NCBI GenBank assembly: GCA_012960845.1
Contig: DUAN01000016.1
Coordinates: 1-48,114 of the forward strand
Reading direction: 5' to 3'
From: Planctomycetota bacterium
Lineage (GTDB): Bacteria > Planctomycetota > UBA8108 > UBA1146
DNA: 48,114 nucleotides
Part shown: positions 34,481-45,000 of the stretch, piece by piece
Numbering within the stretch: the first letter of the stretch is position 1
Layout of the letters: the number at the start of each line of letters is the position of its first letter
The notes under the pieces: model-generated
Told to the model about the DNA's origin: nothing
What the model saw: the letters and a program-made list of their open reading frames with translations, nothing else
The model's database searches: none
Program-made: the position numbers and the translations under genes

Positions 34481-37243
34481 ATGCGATTCCTGTATCTCTT
34501 CGTCACTATTCTCGCAGCGCTGACGCTCGCGAGCTGCGACCGTTTTGTCCCTCCTTCACCACCGGGAGTCGATGTCGATTCGATTCCAGATGGACACGGA
34601 CTCGGATCTGACGGTCTGGCAGTGGTAACCCACCCCAGATTTGGTGGAATCAATGATCTGATCGCTGGAGATTCGATGGTTCGCATCGGATGGGACCATG
34701 CGTCGGATGACATTACTGCGACAGATCAGATCGATTACCTGATCTTTGTCACTGCCGATGACATACCCTTCCAACTCGATCAACCGACTGCTGTCGTGAC
34801 AGGAATCACTGCACTGGAGATCGAGGGTCTCCAGAACGGGGTGATGTTGAAGGTCCTGGTTCAAGCACGCGACAGCGATCTTGAGGTAGATCCCAACAAG
34901 AACGAATGGCTGGCGACCCCCAACCCGATCCGATATGTCCGTGCCGGTGCTGGTTCCACCGGCTCCGATGGCCTCACCCCAGATTCCGCATTCCCATCGC
35001 TGGCACAGGCGGTGGCGATGAGTATCCCCTTGAATGGTGTAAATCTCTTCGTCTCCGGAGGTCTCTACCCGGAGAACATCTTCCTGTTCACTGGAATGAT
35101 GGTCTTTGGTGGCTTCAACGATCAGTTCGAGTTGGGCCAGCGAGACCCAGATACTCATGTAACCCAGTTCGGAATCGTATTTCCAAATGATCTGGTCAAC
35201 CTGAGGCCTGGTCCACTGCTCAATGGAATCGACGGAATCAGTCTTTCCGGCAATAACATCGCAGATTCCTGCGTCTTTGCAGAAGATTGCGTCGCCAGGA
35301 TCACGCGCTGTCGCCTCAGTGGAGCCACCACCCAGGGCATCGACCTGAGGAGCGATTCTGCCGAGGGAGAAGAGATTCGCGCACTGATTGCAGATTGCGT
35401 CATCTCCGGATGCAGTGGCGAGGGAATCCGGATTCATGGCATTCCTCAGGTCCGCATCGATAACTGTGAGATTCGTGACAATCTCAACGAAGGGATCGAG
35501 AGCCAGTGGATTCAAGCCACCACGCTCGAGGATGCCAGGGTCGAGATCACTCGGTGCAATATCCATGGGAATGGCGATGAAGGCATCGATCTGGACATCG
35601 CAGGAATCCATGATAGTGATCAGGTCTCCTCGATCGCTGCCAGGGTTCGGGTTCGGATTCGTAATTGCACCATCGACAACAACGCTCTGGAAGGCGTGGT
35701 GATCGACCTCGACACCCTTCCTTCGGAACAGATGGATGTAAGAGTTCGCATTGACGACTGCAGCATCCGTGGCAATGGCCTGGCAGGGATCTATCTCGAC
35801 GGCGATGCCGATGCCGCACTTCGAATCTCTCGCTGTCAGATCTCGGCAAACGGAGGAGACGCCATCCTGGCCACGGGGGTGGCCAGAGGCCCAATGCCTC
35901 AGGTACAACACTGCAATCTCCTCGGCAATGCCGGAGCAGGACTGGCCACTGCTGAACTGGGATGCATCTCTGCCTGGCACTGCTGGATCGAAGGTAATAC
36001 CGGAGGGCTGACTCGATCCCCACGGGGATCCATCAGCATCCATGACAGCATCCTGTCCTCAGCCGATCTGTTGATCGATCCCACTCGGTTCCATTACTGC
36101 ATCCTCGAGGGTCAGTGGATTCCCGCAGACGGAGCGGACCATCTGATTACCGGACCGCTTCAGGTGATCTCTCGACCCACGCAATATGCATGGGCCACCG
36201 TGAATCCAGATGGATCCCTGCAACTTGTCGATTTCATCGATTCGAGCGAGGGCCTCTCGGTCGAGATTTCCGACGATGGAGTACTTCGCCAGATCACCTC
36301 CACCGATGGGACACATCTGATCGTCGATCCACCGGTGAACCCAACCCTGAGACCGGTTTCACTCTTCTTCTGGCTCCCACCGAATGGTCCCATCGAGGAT
36401 CCGACTCCTTCCAACGACAGTTCTCTCATCGCTGCTGCGGATCCAGCCACTCTCAACTCCGATGGGACACCTCATGACCTCGGACCTCTCGGTGCCAACC
36501 CGCTCCACTTCATCGGCCCCGATCCGGCACTCCCCGATCCTCCCGATCGATCTCAACTGCGTTTCATCAGCCCAGCCCCATCGGTGCCTGCGGAAGCGGG
36601 CCACTGGGATCTCTCCTTCACTCGAGAAATTCCATTTTCAGCACTCTCGAAGATCATCGTCTCGGTCGATGGGGTCGACCGTACCGACACCCTGTCACGG
36701 GTCATCTTCGGTGAAGATCTGGAATTACGCCTGATTCCTGCCCCGTTACCCGGTCAAGAGATCCGATTACAGATCCTCCCCTTCGGCGGCGATAAGAAAG
36801 GCAATTCCCACCCCAGGAGACTGCGTTACGATCAGCGAGTGGCGCTGGTGGTCACAGAAGACGAAACCCTCGCACCCAATGACTCCCACCTGAGTGCCCC
36901 GCACTTCATTGCCGAGCCGATCGTGATTTCTGGCTCCATCGGGTCGATCGATGATGAGGACTGGTTCCGCATCAGCCCTGCCAGCGATGGCCTCTACCAG
37001 GTCGAACTGATCGCTCGCCGCGAAGAATCGTTGCTGACAGGTCATCTCGAGTGGTACTCCCCCGACGGCCTGACCCTGCTCGGAACCTCCCAGGCCACTG
37101 CTCCCTACTTCTTTGATCCGTTCCTCAGCTCAGTGGTGGCAGACCCGATTCACGGCTCTATACTGCTGAAAGTGACAGGATCGGCGGATTCTGCCACATC
37201 TGGCGCTGACTACAGGCTCATCCTCCAGTCGCAGACCCCCTGA
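34481..37243 (+). CDS. Beta-helix lipoprotein, paralogue of the 19281-21674 product
   Basis: A 920-residue lipoprotein. ATG 34481 is one base after the barrel stop. The signal ends in the lipobox LASC (TILAALTLASCDRF). Residues about 60-165 are an FnIII-like domain. Residues about 195-560 are beta-helix repeats (RITRCRLSGATTQG, LIADCVISGCSGEG, RIDNCEIRDNLNEG, RIDDCSIRGNGLAG). After a linker there is a C-terminal PPC-like domain (IGSIDDEDWFRISPASDGLYQVEL). The N-terminal half aligns by eye with the regulatory-operon lipoprotein: WLATPNPIRYV versus WPALPNPVLYV, and FLFTGMMVFGGF versus LLFEGMAIYGGF. A possible role is surface attachment, modification or sensing of the exported glycan; no active site was identified. 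Confidence 0.82.
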   Translation: MRFLYLFVTILAALTLASCDRFVPPSPPGVDVDSIPDGHGLGSDGLAVVTHPRFGGINDLIAGDSMVRIGWDHASDDITATDQIDYLIFVTADDIPFQLDQPTAVVTGITALEIEGLQNGVMLKVLVQARDSDLEVDPNKNEWLATPNPIRYVRAGAGSTGSDGLTPDSAFPSLAQAVAMSIPLNGVNLFVSGGLYPENIFLFTGMMVFGGFNDQFELGQRDPDTHVTQFGIVFPNDLVNLRPGPLLNGIDGISLSGNNIADSCVFAEDCVARITRCRLSGATTQGIDLRSDSAEGEEIRALIADCVISGCSGEGIRIHGIPQVRIDNCEIRDNLNEGIESQWIQATTLEDARVEITRCNIHGNGDEGIDLDIAGIHDSDQVSSIAARVRVRIRNCTIDNNALEGVVIDLDTLPSEQMDVRVRIDDCSIRGNGLAGIYLDGDADAALRISRCQISANGGDAILATGVARGPMPQVQHCNLLGNAGAGLATAELGCISAWHCWIEGNTGGLTRSPRGSISIHDSILSSADLLIDPTRFHYCILEGQWIPADGADHLITGPLQVISRPTQYAWATVNPDGSLQLVDFIDSSEGLSVEISDDGVLRQITSTDGTHLIVDPPVNPTLRPVSLFFWLPPNGPIEDPTPSNDSSLIAAADPATLNSDGTPHDLGPLGANPLHFIGPDPALPDPPDRSQLRFISPAPSVPAEAGHWDLSFTREIPFSALSKIIVSVDGVDRTDTLSRVIFGEDLELRLIPAPLPGQEIRLQILPFGGDKKGNSHPRRLRYDQRVALVVTEDETLAPNDSHLSAPHFIAEPIVISGSIGSIDDEDWFRISPASDGLYQVELIARREESLLTGHLEWYSPDGLTLLGTSQATAPYFFDPFLSSVVADPIHGSILLKVTGSADSATSGADYRLILQSQTP

Positions 37244-37335
37244 CTTCGGGCGCCATCGCCCCAACATCGCCGCCTCACACCACCACCCCCTGAAACCACT
37301 GGATACTACCTGTATTGGGTGCGTTGCGTCGTTAT

Positions 37336-37351
37336 CGGAGTTATCTTTGCG
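37336..37351 (+). promoter_or_regulatory. Candidate sigma-54-like promoter upstream of pfaD
   Basis: The 162-bp gap before pfaD contains CGGAGTTATCTTTGCG. GG (37337-37338) and GC (37349-37350) are ten bases apart and TTGC is intact, but the TGGCAC half is degenerate. The predicted start near 37362 leaves a 44-base leader and the RBS GGGGAG. The match is much weaker than the one at 24754 and could be chance. No terminator hairpin is evident in the gap, so read-through from the glycosyltransferase operon is also possible. Confidence 0.3.
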
Positions 37352-37405
37352 CCCTTGTAGCGTTCAATTCTTCGAGCCAGATGACGGATCCATCGGGGAG
37401 TGCAA

Positions 37406-39088
37406 ATGGGACATCAGCGAGGGAAGGTAGGATTCCAGACATCGCTGGGAAACTGGTATCCCACCGACGAGGTCACCTACACCTCGCTGGCGCAAGCGAT
37501 GGAGGATCTCGATCAGGCTTACGCACTGATCGCCGATCGATCGGGTTCGATCTCGGCAGTGCGTGGCGGTCGTGTCGAGCTCGAGACCACCGCCACATCT
37601 GACTCCACTTCTGGCGCAGACTCTGGCAGTGCCAGTGCACTGGTCGGCTGGCTCTCCCCGACCCCTCACAGTTCTCTCGGATCACCCGGATTTCAACACG
37701 ATCACGCAACCAGCTGTAATTATGTCGCGGGCTCGATGGCCAATGGCATCGCTTCCGTCGAACTGGTCGGAGAACTGGCCCGCATCGGTATCCTTTCCTT
37801 TTACGGTGCTGCGGGGCAGGCCCCCGCCACGATCCTCTCCTCACTGCACCAGTTGAAGAAACAACTGCCCGGGCGACCGTGGGGATGCAATCTGATCCAC
37901 AGCCCTTCCGAACCATCGGTGGAGGAAGAAACCTCTCGAATGCTGGTGAAGGAACAGGTGCCCTGTGTCGAGGCGAGTGCTTTCCTCGACATCACGGAAC
38001 CACTGGTTCGAATGCGACTGCAAACGTTGCAACGAGCACCCTCGGGTGAAATCACCTCTTCCTTGCGAGTGATGGCAAAAGCCTCTCGACTCGAAGTCGC
38101 TCGCAAGTTCTTGTCCCCAGCACCTACGGCAATGATTTCATCCCTTCTCGAACGCAGGGAGATCACCGCCGACCAGGCACAGTGGGCCAGTTCGATGCCC
38201 ATTTGCGATGACATCACAGCAGAGGCCGATTCGGGAGGCCACACCGACAATCGACCGATGGCTACCCTGGTGCCCGCCTTCAGCCGATTGCGCGATGAAA
38301 TCGCCCTGCAGGTTCCTGCAACGGGAAGAGTTCGAATCGGAGCCGCCGGTGGGCTGGGTACCCCCGATGCCATCTGTGCCGCTCTGGCACTGGGAGCCGA
38401 TTACTTTGTCATCGGATCGGTGCATCAGGCGTGCGTTGAATCGGGATCGAGCGATGTGGTGCGTTCGATGCTGGCGGCTGCAGGGCCAGCAGATGTGATC
38501 ATGGCTCCCGCTTCCGACATGTTCGAGATGGGAGTGCATCTTCAGGTTCTTCGCAGCGGTACCCTTTTTGGTCCGAGGGCCAAGAAACTGCTGGAACTGT
38601 ATCGCAACTACAATTCACTCGATCAAATCCCCGCAGCAGAGTGCGCACGTCTTGAAAAAGACCTGTTTCGGATGCCTATCGATCAAGTCTGGCAACAAAC
38701 TCGTTCCTTCTTTCTCCAGCGCGAACCAGCCCAGGTGGAACGAGCAAACCAGGATCCGCACCACCAGATGGCACTGGTGTTTCGCTGGTACCTGGGACTC
38801 TCCTCCGAGTGGGCCAACTGTGGAGATCTGGAGCGAAAACTGGACTATCAAATCTGGTGCGGACCGGCGATGGGTGCCTTCAATGAATGGACCCGAGGTA
38901 GTTGGCTCGAAGCCCCGGGCACACGACGAGTGGCCGATGTTGCCAGGGCCCTGCTGCAGGGGGCGGCCATCTCCGCCAGGCATGCCCATCTTCTCCGCCA
39001 GGGACTGGTGTTCCCCCGCGGCTCCATCGATCGGTCACCGGTACGGGTCGCCGAATCCCGAGTCAGTTCGATGAGGACCCCATCATGA
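37406..39088 (+). CDS. pfaD: PfaD-type FMN-dependent enoyl reductase of a PUFA/secondary-lipid synthase
   Basis: A stand-alone enoyl reductase of 560 residues for a Pfa-type iterative lipid synthase. It reduces trans-2-enoyl-ACP intermediates using NAD(P)H and FMN (family knowledge). ATG 37406 has GGGGAG five bases upstream. The central nitronate-monooxygenase-like TIM barrel carries the diagnostic EADSGGHTDNRP flavin/active-site segment, then VRIGAAGGLGTPDAICAALALG and ADYFVIGSVHQACVESGSS. The PfaD-specific C-terminal extension includes APASDMFEMGVHLQVLRSG, FGPRAKKLLELYRNYNSLD and WCGPAMGAFNEW. The ATGA overlap with pfaA indicates coupling. Gene order pfaD-pfaA-pfaC matches myxobacterial pfa1-2-3 rather than gammaproteobacterial pfaABCD. 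Confidence 0.95.
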   Translation: MGHQRGKVGFQTSLGNWYPTDEVTYTSLAQAMEDLDQAYALIADRSGSISAVRGGRVELETTATSDSTSGADSGSASALVGWLSPTPHSSLGSPGFQHDHATSCNYVAGSMANGIASVELVGELARIGILSFYGAAGQAPATILSSLHQLKKQLPGRPWGCNLIHSPSEPSVEEETSRMLVKEQVPCVEASAFLDITEPLVRMRLQTLQRAPSGEITSSLRVMAKASRLEVARKFLSPAPTAMISSLLERREITADQAQWASSMPICDDITAEADSGGHTDNRPMATLVPAFSRLRDEIALQVPATGRVRIGAAGGLGTPDAICAALALGADYFVIGSVHQACVESGSSDVVRSMLAAAGPADVIMAPASDMFEMGVHLQVLRSGTLFGPRAKKLLELYRNYNSLDQIPAAECARLEKDLFRMPIDQVWQQTRSFFLQREPAQVERANQDPHHQMALVFRWYLGLSSEWANCGDLERKLDYQIWCGPAMGAFNEWTRGSWLEAPGTRRVADVARALLQGAAISARHAHLLRQGLVFPRGSIDRSPVRVAESRVSSMRTPS

Positions 39089-42000
39089 GTAAACGACCAG
39101 CAAAATCATCTGCCGATCCAGCCATCGCCATCATCGGTATCGGCTGTCTATTTCCCGGGTCCCAGGATCGTCAGGGGTACTGGGCAGGAATTCGCGACGG
39201 CAGAGACATGATCGAAGAGATACCCGACGGTTACTGGAATCCCGACGATTATCACGATGGAGACCAGTCCTCCGCGGATCGAACTTATGGCCGGCGTGGT
39301 GGTTTCCTCACTCCGATCCCGTTCAATCCGATCGATTTCGGCATCGCACCACGAGATCTCGAAGCCACCGACACCTCACAATTGCTGTCACTGGTCGCCG
39401 CCCGACAAGCACTCGAAGATGCTGGATACGATCCACGAACCACCTTCGACCGCTCACGCACATCGGTGATCCTCGGGGTCACCGGGGCTCTCGAAATGGT
39501 GGTTCCACTCGGAGCACGACTGGGGCACCCGCACTGGTGGCGAGCACTGCGCGAATCTGGAGTCGACGAAGAAACCGCAGCCGCGGTGGTCAGCAAGATC
39601 TCCAGTTCCTATGTCTCCTGGCAAGAGAACTCATTCCCCGGATTGCTCGGAAATGTCGTTGCCGGGCGCATCGCCAATCGACTGGATCTGCATGGCACCA
39701 ACTGCGTCACCGATGCGGCGTGTGCATCCTCACTCGCCGCTCTCCACCTCGCCTCACTGGAACTGCGCAGTGGACGAAGCGACATGGTGGTCACCGGTGG
39801 AGTCGACACCTTCAACGACATCTTCATGTACATGTGCTTCTCCAAGACTCCAGCCCTGTCCCCCACCGGCGATGCTCGACCCTTCGATGGCCAAGGTGAC
39901 GGAACCATACTGGGAGAAGGAATCGGAATCGTCGTCCTGAAACGGCTCGATGATGCGGTGAGAGATGGCGATCGGATCTATGCCCGACTCCTATCCATCG
40001 GTACTTCCAGCGACGGCAAGGGATCGGCCATCTATGCTCCGACCGTCGATGGACAGCAGCGAGCACTCCAGGATGCCTATCAGCAGGCATCCATCTCTCC
40101 ATCGACTGTCGGGCTGGTCGAAGCCCATGGCACCGGCACTGCAGTGGGAGATGCCATCGAACTCCGTGCCCTACAGGAGATCTATGCACGAGAAGGAAGT
40201 GATGCGCATCGTTGCGCACTCGGCTCGGTCAAATCGCAGATCGGGCACACCAAGGCGGCCGCAGGCGCTGCGGGTCTGATCAAGGCGGTGCTGGCGTTGC
40301 ACCACAAGGTCCAGCCCCCCAGCATCAAGATCAGGCAACCTCTCGACACCTTGCGTGAAACGGGCTCGCCATTTCACATCGAAGAGGTCGCCCGCCCTTG
40401 GGTTCAGCACCCTGACTTTCCCAGACGAGCTGCGGTCTCCTCTTTCGGCTTCGGTGGCAGCAACTTTCATGCGGTGCTAGAGGAAAACTCTGCGGGTCGG
40501 ATCGAAACAGACTGGAATGATTGCGCCCTGCTGTTCAGTTTCAGCGCCAGTCAACGGAATTCACTGCTACAGCAACTTGAACATGCACTCACCGAGATCC
40601 AGCAACTGCAAAACTCGACCGAGATCGACGCAGTGGCGCGAGATAGTCGCGCCCGATTCAAGGCGAGTGACGATCACCGGATCTCCATCGTCGTCGGACG
40701 TTCCGATGATGCTGCGGCACGTTTGCAATCCGCTCTCGAGGCGGTCCAACAGGAACAGGACACCCGTTGGAGTCTTCCCGGGGGAATCGACCGCGATCAT
40801 GGTCCCCGGAGAGGATCGCTGGCAGTCATCTTCCCCGGACAGGGCTCTCAACGAGTCGACATGCTGAGAAGCACCGCCTGTCGCTTCCCGGAGATGATCC
40901 GTGTCATCGATGAGGCAGAACGCGCCTTCTGGAATCAACAGGAGGATTCGGGACTGGCCGCCAAAATCTGGCCGCCGCGAGATTGGGATGACCATTCCTC
41001 AGAACACGATGAAGCCCTTCGCCAGACCGATGTGGCGCAACCAGCGCTCGGCGCGGTCAGCCTGGGGCTGTACCAGATTCTGGGCCGATTCGGAATCGAG
41101 GGAGAACTGTTCGGCGGACACTCCTTTGGCGAGCTCACTGCCCTGGCGGCAGCCGGACGACTGGGCGAAGTCGATTTCCACCAGCTCGCCAATTTCCGCG
41201 GTCGCCTGATGGCGAGTGCCGGAGGAGACGATGCCGGATCGATGCTGGCGGTTGCGCTACCGATCGGAGAACTGGAGAGATTCGTCGAGCAGAACTGCCC
41301 CCATCTGGTCATCGCCAATCGAAACGCACCGCAGCAGGCGGTACTCTCTGGATCTTCGCCAGCGATCTCCGATGCGATGAGAGTCCTCGACCAGCGGGGA
41401 ATCCGTCATCAGAAGTTACCGGTCGCTGCGGCATTCCATTCACCAGAAGTGGCATCCGCCGCGATCCCCTTCGAGGAAGTCCTCCACCAGGCGAGGATTC
41501 ATCCATCCACAGCTCCTGTGTTTTCGAACAGCACCGGTCGCCGTTACCCCGATGGTGAAGGAGAAGCGAGATCGTTGCTCGCTAACCAGATCACACGCCC
41601 GGTTCATTTTCTCGAGATGATCGAGGAAATGGTCCAGTGTGGCGCCTCTACCTTCCTCGAAGTGGGTCCTGGGCAGGTGCTCACCGGTCTGATCCAGTCG
41701 ATCCTCGCCGATGTATCCCCACTATCTTCGGCGATCTGCATCGATGCCCAGAAAGTCGATGGCACTGACCTGGCTCGGGCCATCGGAAGGCTGGCGGTGG
41801 AAGGGCACCCGGTCGATCTTTGTGCCTGGGACCCCTGTGGTCCGACCAAGGTCAACGCAGATGGTGCGATGGTCGTGATGATCGGTGGTGCCAATTTAAA
41901 ACCTGGAGAAGTCACTCCGACCGTCTCTTCAGTGGCGGTCACACCACCAAAAACGCGGACTGAATCCGTAATCCAGACTCCCGATGCCGCAATCCTTCCC

Positions 42001-45000
42001 ACGAGCATCGAATCTCCTGTGACCGATGCTCTGCAAGCCAGCAGCCAGGAGTCTCTGATGCAGGCGATCGAAGCAGCACTGGCGATGCAGCGTACCCTGG
42101 CCGAGGCACAACGCGCCGCCGAGCAGGTTCTCGAGGCGAGTCTCTCCGGCACACCAAGGTCGATCACACCGCAGTCGATCTCACCGCAGTCGATCTCACC
42201 GCAGTCGATCTCACCGCAGTCGATCTCACCGCAGTCGATCTCACCGCAGTCGATCGCACCGCCGTCGATCGCACCGCCGTTGTCGGCACCGCCGTCTTCA
42301 GTTCCCATCGTGGAAGACGTCGAAGTGATCGTACCGGTCGCTGAGGAAGATGGTCTGACCCATCTCATCATCGAAGTGGTGGCAGAGAAAACCGGCTATC
42401 CCTCGGAAGCGATCGCTGCAGACCTGGATCTGGAGGGAGATCTCGGCATCGATAGCATCAAGCGAGTCGAGATCCTCTCCGCCCTGCGCGAACATCGGCC
42501 CGACCTGGAGGCGATTCCACCCGAGATGTTGGGCTCACTTCGAACCATCGACGCCATCGTTTCCTGGTATCGATCCTCATCCACTACGCCGCCTGCGCCA
42601 CCACCACCGCCACCTGCGGAGGTGCTCGGTACTCCCGAGGTCGAAACCACGCCGGTACCGGTGGCACAAAACCTGACGTTGCAGTTATCGATTCGCGAGG
42701 TGGTCTCCGACAAGACCGGCTATCCCCTCGACGCCATCGCTACCGATCTCGATCTGGAAGCGGACCTGGGTATCGATAGCATCAAGCGAGTAGAGATCTT
42801 TTCCGCCTTGCGAGAGCGCAGAACAGAACTACCTGCGATCCCTCCCGAACAACTGGGAGCCCTTCGGACCATCGACTCGATCGTGGCCTGGTATACCGCA
42901 TCGGCCCCTGCGCCCATCAAATCCAACGTCCCGACCACCGCCAATGCGCCTTTGCCGGCCGATCTGGTCGTGGATCCACCGAAGGCCGCTCTGCCGCCCA
43001 CTTCTGTTGAGCCCGACGACTCCATCCGTCAAGCCATCGTGATCGTGGTCGCAGACAAGACCGGCTATCCCGCAGAAGCGATCGGTACCGACCTCGACCT
43101 GGAAGCGGATCTCGGCATCGATAGCATCAAGAGGGTCGAAATCCTCTCGGCATTACGGGAGCAGCGTCCCGAGTTACCGGCGATTCCACCCGAGTTGCTC
43201 GGTAGCCTCCGGAGCATCGATGCCATCGTCGACTGGTACGGTAAGGACCCCTCCGCTACCACCAAGAATCTTGCCGCCTCAAGCGAAACATCGATGGTCA
43301 CCGATGATGGCTCGAATGTCGGTGAACCGCACACTCCGCCACTCACCCCGTCGCCACCGGTCAACGATGCGCCACCGAAGGTGCAAATACTGGAGGCGGC
43401 TGCAGTGGCTCTTCCTGTGCCACGGATCGCCCGAGCCACGAAACAGCACTCCTTCGCTGGTCGCTCCTTGCTGGTCGCTTGTGACTCACCAGCACTGGGA
43501 ACGACACTGGTGGCGCGTCTGAAACAATCTGGAATCTCCGCACTTCATGCTTCACTGGAATCGATCGAGAGTGGCCTTCCCATCACAGCGGGTGCTCCCC
43601 TCGGTGGTCTACTGGTGGTGGTCGACTCCCCTACCGACCCAGATCAAGCGATGGCGCACTCCTTCCAGTGGCTCCGCGAGGCGGGCAAGGTGCTGCTCGA
43701 CCAGGATGGTTCCTTCACTCCACTGGTCGCCATGGTGCAACGATTTGACGGCCACTTCGGCCTCGGGGCCATCGACCCGATCTCCTGTGCCATCGATCCT
43801 GCCTGTGCCGCACTCTCAGGACTCGCCAAGTGTGCCGCCAGGGAGTGGACCTCTATCGATGTCCGATCGATCGATCTTTCCCCCGAATTCGATGACACAC
43901 GACAAGCGGTCGATGAACTGGTGATCGAGCTGCTCGAGGGACAGGGAATGGAAGTGGGGCTGACACCCGAACTACGAATCGAGATCGGACTGGAATCTTT
44001 GCCGACCACGACACCGTCCCGAACGCTGATCTCGAAGGGAGCTCTGGTGGTGGTCACCGGCGGAGCCCGAGGAGTCACTGCCGCCTGCGTCGATGAGCTG
44101 GCACGCCGCTACCAGCCCAGTTTACTGCTCCTGGGCCGAACTCCCGCTCCAGGATCGGAACCTGACTGGGCCGCCGCAGTCTCCGATGACCGGCTGGAAT
44201 CTCACCTGTTCCGCAATTCGGCAGAGGGAGTCACTCCCGCTCTCATCCGCGAGCAAGCGCTGGAGATTCGCAAGGTTCGAGAGTTGGCCCGTCACCTCGA
44301 TGAACTGAGGAGCCTCGGCTGTGAGGTCGAGTATCGATCCCTCGATGTTCGTAATCGGAAAGAGCTGACACGATGCATCGATGATGCGCGAGCCAGCCAT
44401 GGACCTGTTCGTGGAATCATTCACGGTGCGGGAGTCCTTGCGGATCGCTGGATCTGTGACAAGAGCGACCAGCAATTCGATCTGGTCTGGACCACCAAGG
44501 TCGATCCCGCTCGACACCTTCTCTCCATCTGCAAGGATGACGAACTCGACTTCATTTCCTTCTTCTCCTCCACCACCGCTCGACTGGGTCGAAAAGGGCA
44601 GAGCGATTACGCCGCCGCCAATGAGGTTCTCAATCGAATGGCGACGATTGAATCGGTTCGCCGGCCCAACTGCCAGGTCGCCAGCCTGGGCTGGGGTCCC
44701 TGGGATGGGGGGATGGTCCACGAAGGACTACGGTCGGTCTTTCATGAGGAAGGAATCGAACTGATTCCCCTTGCTCAGGGCGCTCGTCTCTTCATCGAGA
44801 AGATGGAATCGATGGGCCCCGCTCAACCCATCCTCCTGGCACCGCTGGGTTCGATCGCCGAAACGATGCAACAGATCACCGACTTCGGCAACAGCCCCTC
44901 GAGTGCTTTCGAGGAGATGGAAACTACTGCATCTTCCACCGCCATCACTGCACCCGACGAAAACACCCCGATGCAAGCGGGACCAACGCTGACCCTCTCG

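Noticed and set aside
34556-36043. A 495-codon open frame on the minus strand opposite the second beta-helix lipoprotein gene
   Set aside because: It is a mirror of a strongly supported lipoprotein gene in a G+C-rich sequence, with no recognisable domain, and no signal separates it from a shadow frame.
38902-39084. Extension of pfaA upstream of ATG 39085
   Set aside because: It lies entirely inside the pfaD C-terminal coding region, and the KS domain starts only after 39085.
41604-42371. A minus-strand frame across the pfaA repeat with an apparent CGEID repeat protein
   Set aside because: It is the antisense reading of the 15-bp repeat in pfaA; the repeat periodicity (a multiple of three) keeps this frame open artificially.
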